From: Ruminococcus sp. UBA4321
GTDB taxonomy: Bacteria; Bacillota; Clostridia; Oscillospirales; Ruminococcaceae
DNA length: 19,654 nt
Assembly (NCBI GenBank): GCA_002393815.1
Contig: DGUB01000107.1
Span: 1-19,654 of the forward strand
Direction of reading: 5' to 3'
This document shows positions 1 through 6,235 of this stretch, in pieces. A model generated the notes under the pieces. It searched no databases, was not told the DNA's origin, and saw only the letters and a list, made by a program, of their open reading frames with translations. How positions within the stretch are numbered: the stretch's first letter is position 1; every line of letters starts with the position of its first letter. The position numbers were made by a program, and so were the translations under genes.

Positions 1-46
1 TAAGTTCTACCAGTGTAAAGCCCTTGACATTCTTTCTTGTTTTCAT
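1..46 (-). CDS. Type IV pilin-like protein, N-terminal fragment (runs off left edge)
   Basis: Only the first 15 codons are present. On the minus strand they read MKTRKNVKGFTLVEL, a short basic leader ending in Gly followed by FTLVEL. This is the class III (type IV prepilin) signal cleaved and N-methylated by prepilin peptidase PilD; the Phe becomes residue 1 of the mature pilin or pseudopilin. The ATG at 44-46 is preceded by AGGAGG (minus strand, 53-58), which fixes the start. A strong promoter and a structured leader lie upstream at 47-196. Major pilin, minor pilin and competence/type II secretion pseudopilin cannot be told apart from this fragment. The family call is firm because the motif is nearly diagnostic; everything downstream lies outside the window. 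Confidence 0.8.
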   Translation of the reverse strand, partial: MKTRKNVKGFTLVEL

Positions 47-160
47 ATTGAAAACCTCCTTATAATAATAAAATAAATATTGTTTTGCAGCAGCGGTCTT
101 GCTGTCTGCACTTCTGGAAACCACAGTGTTTTTTTATTTTCGTTCCCTGTGTTTTCCTTA
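47..160 (-). promoter_or_regulatory. Structured 5' leader of the pilin-like gene
   Basis: The leader between the predicted start point and the pilin ATG can form two hairpins on the minus strand. The first pairs GGAAA..CACAG (about 146-158) with CTGTG..TTTCC (about 117-127), with a small internal mismatch and an A-rich loop. The second pairs GCAG-a-CAGC with GCTGCTGC (about 86-109), with a 6-nt loop and a bulged A. No U-tract follows either stem, so they are not simple terminators. The conserved core of the c-di-GMP-I (GEMM) riboswitch, often found before clostridial pilin genes, was looked for and not seen. The leader may control stability or translation. Confidence 0.5.
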
Positions 161-167
161 CAATGCT

Positions 168-196
168 ATTATAGCATATGTCCAAACTTTTGTCAA
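168..196 (-). promoter_or_regulatory. Sigma-A-type promoter of the pilin-like gene
   Basis: On the minus strand TTGACA (191-196) and TATAAT (168-173) are separated by exactly 17 nt. Both hexamers match the housekeeping consensus perfectly. The predicted start point is near 160, giving a leader of about 114 nt before the pilin ATG. Confidence 0.85.
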
Positions 197-399
197 TACT
201 TTTCCAGAAAAAAAACAAATTATGAACGAACTTTTACGAAAACGAAATCTAAAACGTTTAAGTTTACAGCTTTTTCGTCAAAATGTACAATTTCAATCAC
301 AGACGGTATATTTTAATAAAATGGCTTGATTTCGTAAAAAACGCCCCTTTTCTATGCTTTTTTAATAATATTTCCGGAAATTATTCCCTTTTGTAAACG

Positions 400-434
400 A
401 CGGAAAACCGGGCTTTTTGCCCGCTTCGTTCCGT
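400..434. repeat. Nested two-tier inverted repeat (hairpin)
   Basis: The outer arms ACGGAA (400-405) and TTCCGT (429-434) enclose inner arms CGGGC (409-413) and GCCCG (419-423) around a five-base loop. It is the most GC-rich structure in an otherwise AT-rich spacer. On the minus strand it is followed only by a short T-run, so it is not a convincing terminator. It could be a stem of a small RNA or a binding site. Confidence 0.5.
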
Positions 435-593
435 AATTATCTGTTCATAATTTACATATAGTATTTTCTATTTATCTATATTTTAAAAATAATTTCTTCA
501 TTTTTCAGACATATTTTATTTTCTTTTACTTAATTATCCTCTTTCTTTTCGCCGGAGGAGCATTTTCTGTGATAGGACAGCCGCTGAAAAATT

Positions 594-628
594 TCCTCTC
601 AGTTTTCCGGGAGGGGATTTTTAATTTT
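594..628 (+). terminator. Terminator-like hairpin with competing upstream arm (plus strand)
   Basis: TCCTCTC (594-600) pairs with the 3' side GGGAGGGGA (609-617), including one G-U pair, and is followed by TTTTTAATTTTT. This has the form of an intrinsic terminator on the plus strand. GAGGA at 555-559 can instead pair with TCCTC at 594-598, which would break the terminator stem. That is the layout of an attenuator or riboswitch expression platform. No plus-strand gene follows, so it may end a small RNA or be a relic. Confidence 0.35.
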
Positions 629-663
629 TCCCTGAATTTCTTGATAAAATGTTCAGGAAATAA

Positions 664-704
664 AAACAGGCAGTATCATAGAAAGACTGTGATACTGCCT
701 GTTT
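664..704 (-). terminator. Intrinsic terminator of the sigma/anti-sigma/cobO unit
   Basis: Perfect 15-bp arms (664-678 and 690-704, AAACAGGCAGTATCA and its complement) flank an 11-nt loop. On the minus strand the stem ends in a T-run (GTTTTTATTTCC). It lies 10 nt past the stop of the adenosyltransferase gene. Confidence 0.9.
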
Positions 705-714
705 GTGTTAAGTA

Positions 715-1230
715 TTAATATTCAATGCCTGCCCGTGCAGAAATGCCGTTCTGATAAGGATGCTTGACCGCTTTGATTTCGCTCACATAATCCGCCAGGT
801 CAAGAAACTGCTGTTCCGGGTCTCGTCCGGTGAGAACCAGTTCCGTCCGGTTATGAATGCCGAACACCAGACGGCTGGCAAGTTCTTTGTCCAGCAGATT
901 GCAGTTGTATGCTGCAAAGAATTCATCCAGTACCAGCATATCTGTTTTCCCCTGATAGACCCTGTCCATCGCTTCGGAAAGCATCCGGTTATGACAGCCT
1001 GTGATTCGGGCTTTGTCTTCATCGTTCATCTGGAATGTGAAACCGTAATCCTTGTCACAGCGGAGTACTGTAATTTCCGGAATCTTTTTCAGAATTTCCA
1101 GTTCCGAAGTCGGGCTGCCTTTCAGAAACTGCACAAAATGCACCTGCATACCGTTTCCGGCGGCGCGGATGGCAAGCCCCAGCGCGGCAGTCGTTTTGCC
1201 TTTGCCGTCACCGCAGTAAATTTGAAGCAT
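715..1230 (-). CDS. cobO: Cob(I)yrinic acid a,c-diamide adenosyltransferase (CobO/BtuR family)
   Basis: This 171-residue protein matches the CobO/CobA/BtuR family, which transfers adenosyl from ATP to the cobalt of reduced corrinoids to make adenosylcobalamin or its precursor. The Walker A motif GDGKGKTT is at residues 7-14, at the very N-terminus as usual. A Walker B-like LVLDEFFAAYN lies mid-protein, and the C-terminus ends in KHPYQNGISARAGIEY, similar to the family's KHPF..GI.AR.GIE tail. Length is typical (about 170-200). The ATG has GGAGG 7 nt upstream. It is the last gene after the sigma and anti-sigma genes, with a 44-nt gap, and is closed by a terminator, so co-transcription is likely. 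No cobalamin riboswitch or other corrinoid gene is visible nearby. The function may be salvage rather than de novo synthesis. Confidence 0.92.
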   Translation of the reverse strand: MLQIYCGDGKGKTTAALGLAIRAAGNGMQVHFVQFLKGSPTSELEILKKIPEITVLRCDKDYGFTFQMNDEDKARITGCHNRMLSEAMDRVYQGKTDMLVLDEFFAAYNCNLLDKELASRLVFGIHNRTELVLTGRDPEQQFLDLADYVSEIKAVKHPYQNGISARAGIEY

Positions 1231-1274
1231 AAAGTTTCCTCCTTTTAGATTTTTTGATTTTTTAAAAGCAGAAT

Positions 1275-1634
1275 TCAGGATTCCGCAGAATTTCCGTTTT
1301 TATGATACGTCAGCAGCAAGCCGATGGTCAGCATCACAGAACCTGCCCCGATAGCAGCACTTGTGCCGACAATATTCCAGAACCGGCGGCGGCGCAGCTT
1401 TTCAGAAATATTCACATATAATCTTTTCTCTGTTTCTGAAATCTCGTCTTCCGGCAGAATCTGCATCACCGGACTGGTATGCTGTTTCCGGAGCATCTCA
1501 TACTGACGATAATAATCCCGGCAGTGCTGACAGCCGCCCAAATGTCTCCGGACGGCTTTTCTGGTTTCCGGACTGAGTAAGCCTTCATAATAAAGTTCTG
1601 CAATATCTGCTGCAATTTTACAGTTCATGCTCAT
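1275..1634 (-). CDS. Zinc-finger anti-sigma factor, membrane anchored
   Basis: This 119-residue protein has the zf-HC2 signature His31-x3-Cys35-x2-Cys38 (HLGGCQHC) in its N-terminal cytoplasmic part. It also has one hydrophobic segment near the C-terminus (about 87-110) preceded by the basic cluster RRRRFW. This is the standard plan of a zinc-binding anti-sigma factor that holds an ECF sigma factor inactive at the membrane. I chose the ATG at 1634 because GGAGG lies 9 nt upstream; a second ATG at 1628 and a TTG at 1640 are possible. Its start overlaps the end of the sigma gene by 17 nt, implying translational coupling and matched stoichiometry. The outer segment is only a few residues, so the signal sensed is unclear. 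Confidence 0.88.
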   Translation of the reverse strand: MSMNCKIAADIAELYYEGLLSPETRKAVRRHLGGCQHCRDYYRQYEMLRKQHTSPVMQILPEDEISETEKRLYVNISEKLRRRRFWNIVGTSAAIGAGSVMLTIGLLLTYHKNGNSAES

Positions 1635-2130
1635 TTTCAATCGCCTCCGTCATCATTTTTTTGGCACGATAATAGATTACTCTGGCAGAATTTTCGCTGA
1701 TATGCAGAGCATCCCCGATTTGGGCATAACTCATATCTGCATATACACGCAGAATCGTCACGTCCTGATATTTTTTCGGCAGAGAAAGCAGGGCTTTCTT
1801 TGCGGCTTCCATCAGAAACTGACGTTCCACTGTATCTTCCAGATGTTCGGTTGTTTCATGGGTGTAGAATTCCATGAGCGTTTCTGCGCTGATGCTTTCC
1901 AGATGATGCTTGTTTTTACGCAGATAGCGATAATATGTATGTTTTGCGATAGACGCAAGCCATGTGAACACATCGCTGTCACCGCGGAACCGGTAGAAGG
2001 AAACAAAAGCCTGATAAAATGTTTCCTGCGTCAGTTCCTCAGCCAAATCCCGGCTTTCCGTCAGCTTATAAAGAAACGCATAAATACGGGGAAAATAATC
2101 CTTGTATAAAATTTCAAATTCGTGTTTCAT
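1618..2130 (-). CDS. ECF-type RNA polymerase sigma factor
   Basis: This 170-residue sigma-70 family protein has region 2 at about residues 5-75 (including EELTQETFYQAF, FTWLASIAKHTYYRYLR) and region 4 at about 105-160 (LLSLPKKYQDV, then SYAQIGDALHISENSARV as helix-turn-helix). It lacks regions 1 and 3, the definition of the extracytoplasmic-function group. The ATG at 2130 is chosen because GAGGTG sits 9 nt upstream; the GTG at 2142 overlaps that ribosome binding site and is less likely. It is followed by its probable anti-sigma factor in an overlapping arrangement. Such pairs commonly autoregulate, but I cannot identify an ECF promoter with confidence in the divergent gap shared with fabH. 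The regulon is unknown. Confidence 0.92.
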   Translation of the reverse strand: MKHEFEILYKDYFPRIYAFLYKLTESRDLAEELTQETFYQAFVSFYRFRGDSDVFTWLASIAKHTYYRYLRKNKHHLESISAETLMEFYTHETTEHLEDTVERQFLMEAAKKALLSLPKKYQDVTILRVYADMSYAQIGDALHISENSARVIYYRAKKMMTEAIENEHEL

Positions 2131-2164
2131 AGCAGGAAACACCTCAGCTTTCTATAAGAGTTAG

Positions 2165-2178
2165 TGCCGTTTCCGGCA
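2165..2178. repeat. Short inverted repeat in sigma/fabH divergent gap
   Basis: TGCCG and CGGCA arms (2165-2169, 2174-2178) flank TTTC, 34 nt upstream of the sigma-factor ATG. On the minus strand this reads TGCCGGAAACGGCA, whose GGAAAC core resembles an ECF -35 element. No matching -10 is obvious, so this is only a candidate control site. Confidence 0.3.
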
Positions 2179-2214
2179 AAAATATTACAAAATTCTGTAA
2201 AAAATATTTTCGTC

Positions 2215-2252
2215 ATAATTGCCAAAAAATCAGAAAAATATTTAGCAATTAT
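2215..2252. repeat. Inverted repeat ATAATTGC / GCAATTAT
   Basis: Perfect 8-bp arms lie at 2215-2222 and 2245-2252 with a 22-nt AT-rich spacer, in the middle of the divergent gap between the sigma factor and fabH. Symmetry and position fit a protein-binding site or a weak stem; no regulator can be assigned. Confidence 0.35.
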
Positions 2253-2256
2253 TTTT

Positions 2257-2295
2257 GTAACAAAACCCTGTACAGGTGTTACTAATTATTATAAA
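2257..2295 (+). promoter_or_regulatory. Candidate fatty-acid operon promoter and operator
   Basis: The sequence holds a perfect 10-bp palindrome CCTGTACAGG (2267-2276), flanked by GTAACA (2257-2262) and its complement TGTTAC (2277-2282). It is followed by the -10-like TATAAA (2290-2295), about 50 nt before fabH. The -35 is weak (TGTACA at 15-nt spacing) and lies inside the palindrome, so a bound repressor would block it. The right half TGTTACTAA resembles a half-site of the FapR operator as I remember it (TTAGTACCTG-type, ending TACTAA), but the left half does not. No fapR or fabT gene is in the window. Confidence 0.4.
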
Positions 2296-2346
2296 GCGTT
2301 TGCTTGAAAGTCGAATGCGTGATTTTTTAGGAGGCAGAAAGTTATC

Positions 2347-3303
2347 ATGAGTTTTCGTATTATAGGAACAGGAATGTATGTGCCGTCAAAAGTGGTTACC
2401 AATGACGACCTCGCACAGATTGTGGATACCAATGACGAATGGATTTCCAAGAGAGTCGGCGTGAAGGAACGCCGGATTTCAGAAAACGAATTCGCATCTG
2501 AAATGGGTCTGAAAGCCGCACAGAATGCGCTTTCCGATGCCGGTGTGAAACCGGAGGAAGTAGATGCTATCTTTGCAGCCACTGTCAGCGGTGAAACTTC
2601 TTCTCCGTCCATGGCATGCATGATTCAGAACGGTTTAGGCGTTTCCTGCATGGCGATGGATGTCAGTGCAGCATGTTCGGCATTTTTATTCCTTCTGGAA
2701 ACAGCAGCAGCATTTTTCGCACTGCATAAAGAATTCAAGAAGATTCTTGTTGTTGGTACGGAACGCATGAGCGGCATTCTGGATTTTGCAGACCGGAGCA
2801 CCTGTGTCATTTTCGGTGATGGTGCCGGAGCAGCAGTTCTGGAACGCGGAGAAAACTATCTTGATTCTGTGATTACCGTCAAGGGCGGAGATACAGTTAT
2901 CAAGATTCCGCACGGCAGCGGCAATTCGCCTTATTTCACGCGCGAACAGGATTCGCCTTACATTCATATGCAGGGACAGGAAACGTTCAAATATGCAGTC
3001 ACTGCAATTTCTCAGGATGTCAGCGAACTGCTGGAACGCAATCATCTGACCATGGATGACATCGCATGGATTGTGCCGCACCAGGCAAACAAGAGAATTA
3101 TCGACTTTGCCGCAAAGCGTCTGGGTGTTGAGAAAGAAAAATTCTTCTGCAATATCGAAAAATACGGCAATACTTCCAGTGCTTCCGTGCCGATTGCACT
3201 GGACGAACTCGCAAAAAGCGGCAAGTTAAAGCGCGGAGATAAAATCATTCTCTGTGCATTCGGCGGCGGTCTGGCAAATGCTGCCTGCCTGATTGAATGG
3301 TGA
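2347..3303 (+). CDS. fabH: Beta-ketoacyl-ACP synthase III (KAS III)
   Basis: FabH starts fatty-acid synthesis by condensing acetyl-CoA (or a branched acyl-CoA) with malonyl-ACP. The 318-residue protein carries the complete catalytic triad at family positions: Cys110 in DVSAACSAF, His245 in WIVPHQANKR and Asn275 in EKYGNTSSAS. It also has the GDGAGAAVLE motif and a C-terminal FGGGLANAA segment. Length matches the family (about 317-330). AGGAGG at 2329-2334 lies 12 nt before the ATG, somewhat long but acceptable. It is first in the fab/acc operon, so it sits next to whatever controls the promoter at 2257-2295. Substrate preference (straight or branched primer) cannot be read from the sequence by eye. 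Confidence 0.96.
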   Translation: MSFRIIGTGMYVPSKVVTNDDLAQIVDTNDEWISKRVGVKERRISENEFASEMGLKAAQNALSDAGVKPEEVDAIFAATVSGETSSPSMACMIQNGLGVSCMAMDVSAACSAFLFLLETAAAFFALHKEFKKILVVGTERMSGILDFADRSTCVIFGDGAGAAVLERGENYLDSVITVKGGDTVIKIPHGSGNSPYFTREQDSPYIHMQGQETFKYAVTAISQDVSELLERNHLTMDDIAWIVPHQANKRIIDFAAKRLGVEKEKFFCNIEKYGNTSSASVPIALDELAKSGKLKRGDKIILCAFGGGLANAACLIEW

Positions 3304-3305
3304 AT

Positions 3306-3338
3306 ACCGGAAACCCGGTTCACATATATATTTATAAT
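3306..3338 (+). promoter_or_regulatory. fabH-acpP spacer: hairpin and possible internal promoter
   Basis: ACCGG (3306-3310) and CCGGT (3315-3319) form a small stem just after the fabH stop, without a U-tract. A TATAAT (3333-3338) and another AT-rich -10-like stretch follow. The -35 is poor (GGAAAC-like). This is the largest gap inside the operon up to the ACP gene. It could raise acpP expression by RNA processing or by an internal promoter. Confidence 0.3.
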
Positions 3339-3369
3339 CTTATTATATCACAAAAAGGAGAAATTTACA

Positions 3370-3594
3370 ATGGAAGTACAGGAAAAAATTATTGAACTGC
3401 TCGCAGAAGCTACAGACACAGAGGCATCTGAAATCAATGCAGATACTGCTTTTGCAGACCTCGGCATCGACTCTCTCGACCTCACAGAAATGGCTATGCA
3501 GCTGGAAGAAGAATTCGGCATTGAACTCGAAATGAAGCCGGAAATCAACACAGTCGGCAAACTGACAGAAGTAGTGGAATCTCTCAGAGGTTAA
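3370..3594 (+). CDS. acpP: Acyl carrier protein
   Basis: This 74-residue acidic protein has the classic phosphopantetheine site LGIDSLDLTEMAMQLEEEFG, with Ser35 as the attachment residue after Asp34. It carries the growing acyl chain between the Fab enzymes as a thioester on 4'-phosphopantetheine. AAGGAG lies 9 nt before the ATG. Its place between fabH and fabK makes it the primary fatty-acid ACP; a second, divergent ACP is encoded at 13893-14126. Confidence 0.96.
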   Translation: MEVQEKIIELLAEATDTEASEINADTAFADLGIDSLDLTEMAMQLEEEFGIELEMKPEINTVGKLTEVVESLRG

Positions 3595-3599
3595 TCATC

Positions 3600-4550
3600 A
3601 TGATGCAGTCTCCGCTTTGTGAACTGCTCGGCATTGCTTACCCTGTCTTTCAGGGCGGCATGGCTTGGATTGCGGACGGCAGACTCGCCGCCGCAGTCTC
3701 AAATGCCGGAGGTCTGGGAATTATCTCAGCCATGAATGCCAATGCAGAGTATGTCAGAGAACAGATTCAGCTTGCAAAAAGCCTGACAGACAAGCCGTTC
3801 GGTGTGAATATCATGCTGATGAGTCCGTTCGCAGATGAATGCGCTCAGGTCTGTGCAGAGGAAAAGCCTGCTGTCATCACGACGGGCGCTGGCAATGCAA
3901 GTAAATATATTCCCATGTGGAAGGAAGCCGGAATTAAAGTCATTCCGGTGATTGCTTCCGTTACCATGGCAAAACAGGCTGAAAAAGCCGGTGCAGATGC
4001 CGTTATCGCCGAAGGACAGGAGTCCGGCGGTCATATCGGCGAATTAACAACCATGACTTTAGTGCCGCAGGTTGTGGATGCTGTCAATATTCCGGTGCTT
4101 GCCGCCGGGGGTATCGGTGACGGCAGAGGCATTGCCGCCGCGTTCATGCTCGGCGCAGTCGGCGTGCAGATGGGGACAAGATTCCTTGTCGCCAAAGAAT
4201 GCGGCGTACATCAGAATTATAAAGATATGGTTCTGAAAGCAAAAGATATTTCCACACAGGTGACAGGCAGAAGATTCGGCGGCAATACCTGCCGCGGCAT
4301 CAAGAACAATTTCACCAGAAATTTTGTCAAGATGGAATTCGCACCGGAAGCCACTCAGGAAAGCGTTGCTGACCTCGGTGCAGGTTCGCTCCGGAAAGCC
4401 GCTGTCGATGGTGATGTCAAGAACGGAAGCGTTCTTGCCGGACAGATTTCCGGTCTTGTCAATAAAGAACAGACCTGTCAGGAAATTATCAATGAAATTA
4501 TGCAGGAGGCAGAAACCTGCCTGAAAGGAGCCGCAAAATGGGTAAAATAG
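3600..4550 (+). CDS. fabK: Enoyl-ACP reductase II (FMN-dependent FabK)
   Basis: FabK carries out the last step of each elongation cycle, reducing trans-2-enoyl-ACP with NAD(P)H through FMN. It replaces FabI and is generally insensitive to triclosan. The 316-residue TIM-barrel protein shows PVFQGGMAWIADGRLAAAVSNAGGLG at the N-terminus, GQESGGHIGE with the family's active-site His, and the phosphate-binding run AAGGIGDGRGIAAAF..GAVGVQMGTRF. The relative nitronate monooxygenase family is the main alternative, but operon context and length (S. pneumoniae FabK is about 324) favour FabK. Two ATGs occur in tandem; the first (3600) has AGAGG 9 nt upstream, inside the acpP terminus. The 3' end overlaps fabD by 13 nt. 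No fabI is in the window. Confidence 0.95.
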   Translation: MMQSPLCELLGIAYPVFQGGMAWIADGRLAAAVSNAGGLGIISAMNANAEYVREQIQLAKSLTDKPFGVNIMLMSPFADECAQVCAEEKPAVITTGAGNASKYIPMWKEAGIKVIPVIASVTMAKQAEKAGADAVIAEGQESGGHIGELTTMTLVPQVVDAVNIPVLAAGGIGDGRGIAAAFMLGAVGVQMGTRFLVAKECGVHQNYKDMVLKAKDISTQVTGRRFGGNTCRGIKNNFTRNFVKMEFAPEATQESVADLGAGSLRKAAVDGDVKNGSVLAGQISGLVNKEQTCQEIINEIMQEAETCLKGAAKWVK

Positions 4551-5452
4551 CATTTGTATTTTCCGGTCAGGGCGCACAGTATGTCGGCATGGGAAAGGCT
4601 TTCTATGATACTGTAGAGTCTGTTAAGAATCTCTATGATGCCTGTGAAGCCGTTCGTCCTGGTACGCTCGAACAGAGTTTCACCGGCGACCCGGAAAATC
4701 TCAAACAGACCGAAAATACACAGCCCTGCTTATATCTGGCAGATTTAGCCGCTGCTCTGGCTCTGAAAGAAAACGGCGTGAATCCGGAAGGTCTTGCCGG
4801 GTTCTCTCTCGGTGAAATTCCGGCACTGGCACTCGGCGGTGCTTATTCTCTGGAAGACGGTTTCAAAATCGCTTCTGTCCGCGGAAAAGCCATGGCAAAA
4901 GCTTCCGAAGGCGTGAACGCCTCTATGATGGCAGTTGTCAAGATTCCTTCCGAAAAAGCCGAAGAACTGGCACAGCCGTATGATAAAATTTTCCCGGTGA
5001 ATTACAATTCCCCGATGCAGCTGGTATTTTCCGGCGATAAGGAACAGCTTGAAGCGTTTGGCGCAGATGTCAAAGCCGCTAAGGGCAGAGGTCTGATGCT
5101 GAAAGTCAGCGGTGCATTCCATTCGCCGTATATGACTCCGGCAGTAGAACCGTTCGGCAAAGAACTCGAAAGTTTTGAAGTCAAGCTTCCGGAAATTCCG
5201 GTCTATGCGAATTTCACAGCCGCACCCTATGAGGGCGACCCGAAGCATTTGATGCTTGAACAGGTAAATCATCCCGTACAGTGGACAAAATTAATCCGCC
5301 GTATGGCAGAAGACGGCTTTGACACATTTATCGAAACCGGTGTCGGCACGACATTACAGAAATTAATCACACAGATTCTTCCTGATGCAAAAGTCTATCA
5401 GGTAGATTCTGCCGAATCTTTGCAGAAAACTCTGGAAGCTCTGCATTCCTGA
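4538..5452 (+). CDS. fabD: Malonyl-CoA:ACP transacylase
   Basis: FabD moves malonyl from CoA to ACP, supplying the extender for FabF and FabH. The 304-residue protein has FSGQGAQ at the N-terminus (oxyanion loop), the nucleophile Ser90 in GFSLGE, Arg115 in SVRGKAM (malonate carboxylate binding), catalytic His195 in GAFHSPYM, and IETGVGTTLQ near the C-terminus. The residue before the nucleophilic Ser is Phe where most characterised FabDs have His (GHSLGE). Catalysis should persist because the Ser/His pair is intact. AAAGGAG lies 7 nt before the ATG, inside the end of fabK, and the 13-nt overlap implies coupled translation. Confidence 0.95.
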   Translation: MGKIAFVFSGQGAQYVGMGKAFYDTVESVKNLYDACEAVRPGTLEQSFTGDPENLKQTENTQPCLYLADLAAALALKENGVNPEGLAGFSLGEIPALALGGAYSLEDGFKIASVRGKAMAKASEGVNASMMAVVKIPSEKAEELAQPYDKIFPVNYNSPMQLVFSGDKEQLEAFGADVKAAKGRGLMLKVSGAFHSPYMTPAVEPFGKELESFEVKLPEIPVYANFTAAPYEGDPKHLMLEQVNHPVQWTKLIRRMAEDGFDTFIETGVGTTLQKLITQILPDAKVYQVDSAESLQKTLEALHS

Positions 5453-5483
5453 AATCTAACGAATACGAAAGGACGAAAGCCCC

Positions 5484-6218
5484 ATGCTAAGAAATAAGAT
5501 TGCTGTTGTGACCGGCGGTTCACAGGGCATCGGATTGGAAATATGTAAGAAATTCGCAGAAAACGGCGCGAATGTTGCTGTTGTGGATATTAATCCCTCT
5601 GAAAAGCTGGAAGCCGCTGTGCAGGAAATCTCAAAATCCGGCACACAGGTCAAAGCCTATCAGTGCAATGTTGCCGACAGCGCACAGGTCGCTGAAGTCT
5701 GCAAACAGATTCTCACTGATTTCGGCAGTGTGGATATTCTGGTCAATAACGCCGGAATCACAAAAGACAATCTGATTCTCCGCATGAGCGAAGAGGATTT
5801 CGATGCTGTCATTGATGTGAATTTAAAAGGCGCATTCTATATGACAAAGAATTTCTACCGCCCCATGATGAAGAAAAAATACGGAAAGATTATCAATATC
5901 AGTTCCGTATCCGGCTTGTTCGGCAATATCGGACAGGCGAACTATGCGGCTTCCAAAGCCGGCATTATCGGTCTGACAAAGTCCACCGCGAAAGAACTCG
6001 CTGCAAAGGGAGTCTGCTGCAATGCCATTGCGCCGGGCTTTATCATGACAAGTATGACAACCAGTTTTCAGGATAACGAAGAATTGAAAAAGTCCATTCC
6101 TGTCGGACATTTCGGTAAGCCGGAAGATGTGGCTGCTCTGGCACTGTTTCTGGCATCACCGCAGTCAGATTTCATCACGGGCGAAGTCATCCGTGTTGAC
6201 GGCGGCATGGCAATGTAA
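5484..6218 (+). CDS. fabG: 3-oxoacyl-ACP reductase
   Basis: This short-chain dehydrogenase of 244 residues reduces beta-ketoacyl-ACP to beta-hydroxyacyl-ACP with NADPH. Visible motifs are the Rossmann glycine run TGGSQGIG (residues 10-17), NNAGIT (88-93), the catalytic Ser in INISSVSG (about 141), and Tyr154-x3-Lys158 in YAASKAG. The C-terminal FITGEVIRVDGGMAM is typical of FabG. Length is standard. A GAAAGGAC ribosome binding site precedes the ATG after a 31-nt gap from fabD. Its operon position between fabD and fabF supports the fatty-acid role over other SDR functions. Confidence 0.95.
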   Translation: MLRNKIAVVTGGSQGIGLEICKKFAENGANVAVVDINPSEKLEAAVQEISKSGTQVKAYQCNVADSAQVAEVCKQILTDFGSVDILVNNAGITKDNLILRMSEEDFDAVIDVNLKGAFYMTKNFYRPMMKKKYGKIINISSVSGLFGNIGQANYAASKAGIIGLTKSTAKELAAKGVCCNAIAPGFIMTSMTTSFQDNEELKKSIPVGHFGKPEDVAALALFLASPQSDFITGEVIRVDGGMAM

Positions 6219-6235
6219 GGGAGGAATTGTACAGT

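Larger units (their letters stand above)
197..660. other. Gene-free AT-rich intergenic region with hairpins
   Basis: No open frame here has both a plausible start with ribosome binding site and protein-like composition. The stretch is strongly AT-rich. It contains a TTTCCGGAAA palindrome (371-380), a nested hairpin at 400-434, a terminator-like plus-strand hairpin at 594-628 and a weak inverted repeat (about 627-660). The nearest genes, cobO-like and pilin-like, both point leftwards, so the region is the spacer between two separately transcribed minus-strand units. Confidence 0.6.

Noticed and set aside
47..196. c-di-GMP-I (GEMM) riboswitch before the pilin gene
   Set aside because: A CACAGGG stretch looked suggestive, but the rest of the conserved core (GGGACGCAAAGC-like) is absent.
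80..329. Two short plus-strand open frames in the pilin leader region
   Set aside because: They lack a good ribosome binding site, have non-protein-like composition and overlap the minus-strand promoter and leader.
3600..4550. Nitronate monooxygenase instead of FabK
   Set aside because: The same fold and some motifs occur, but the position between acpP and fabD and the GGHIGE motif favour enoyl-ACP reductase.
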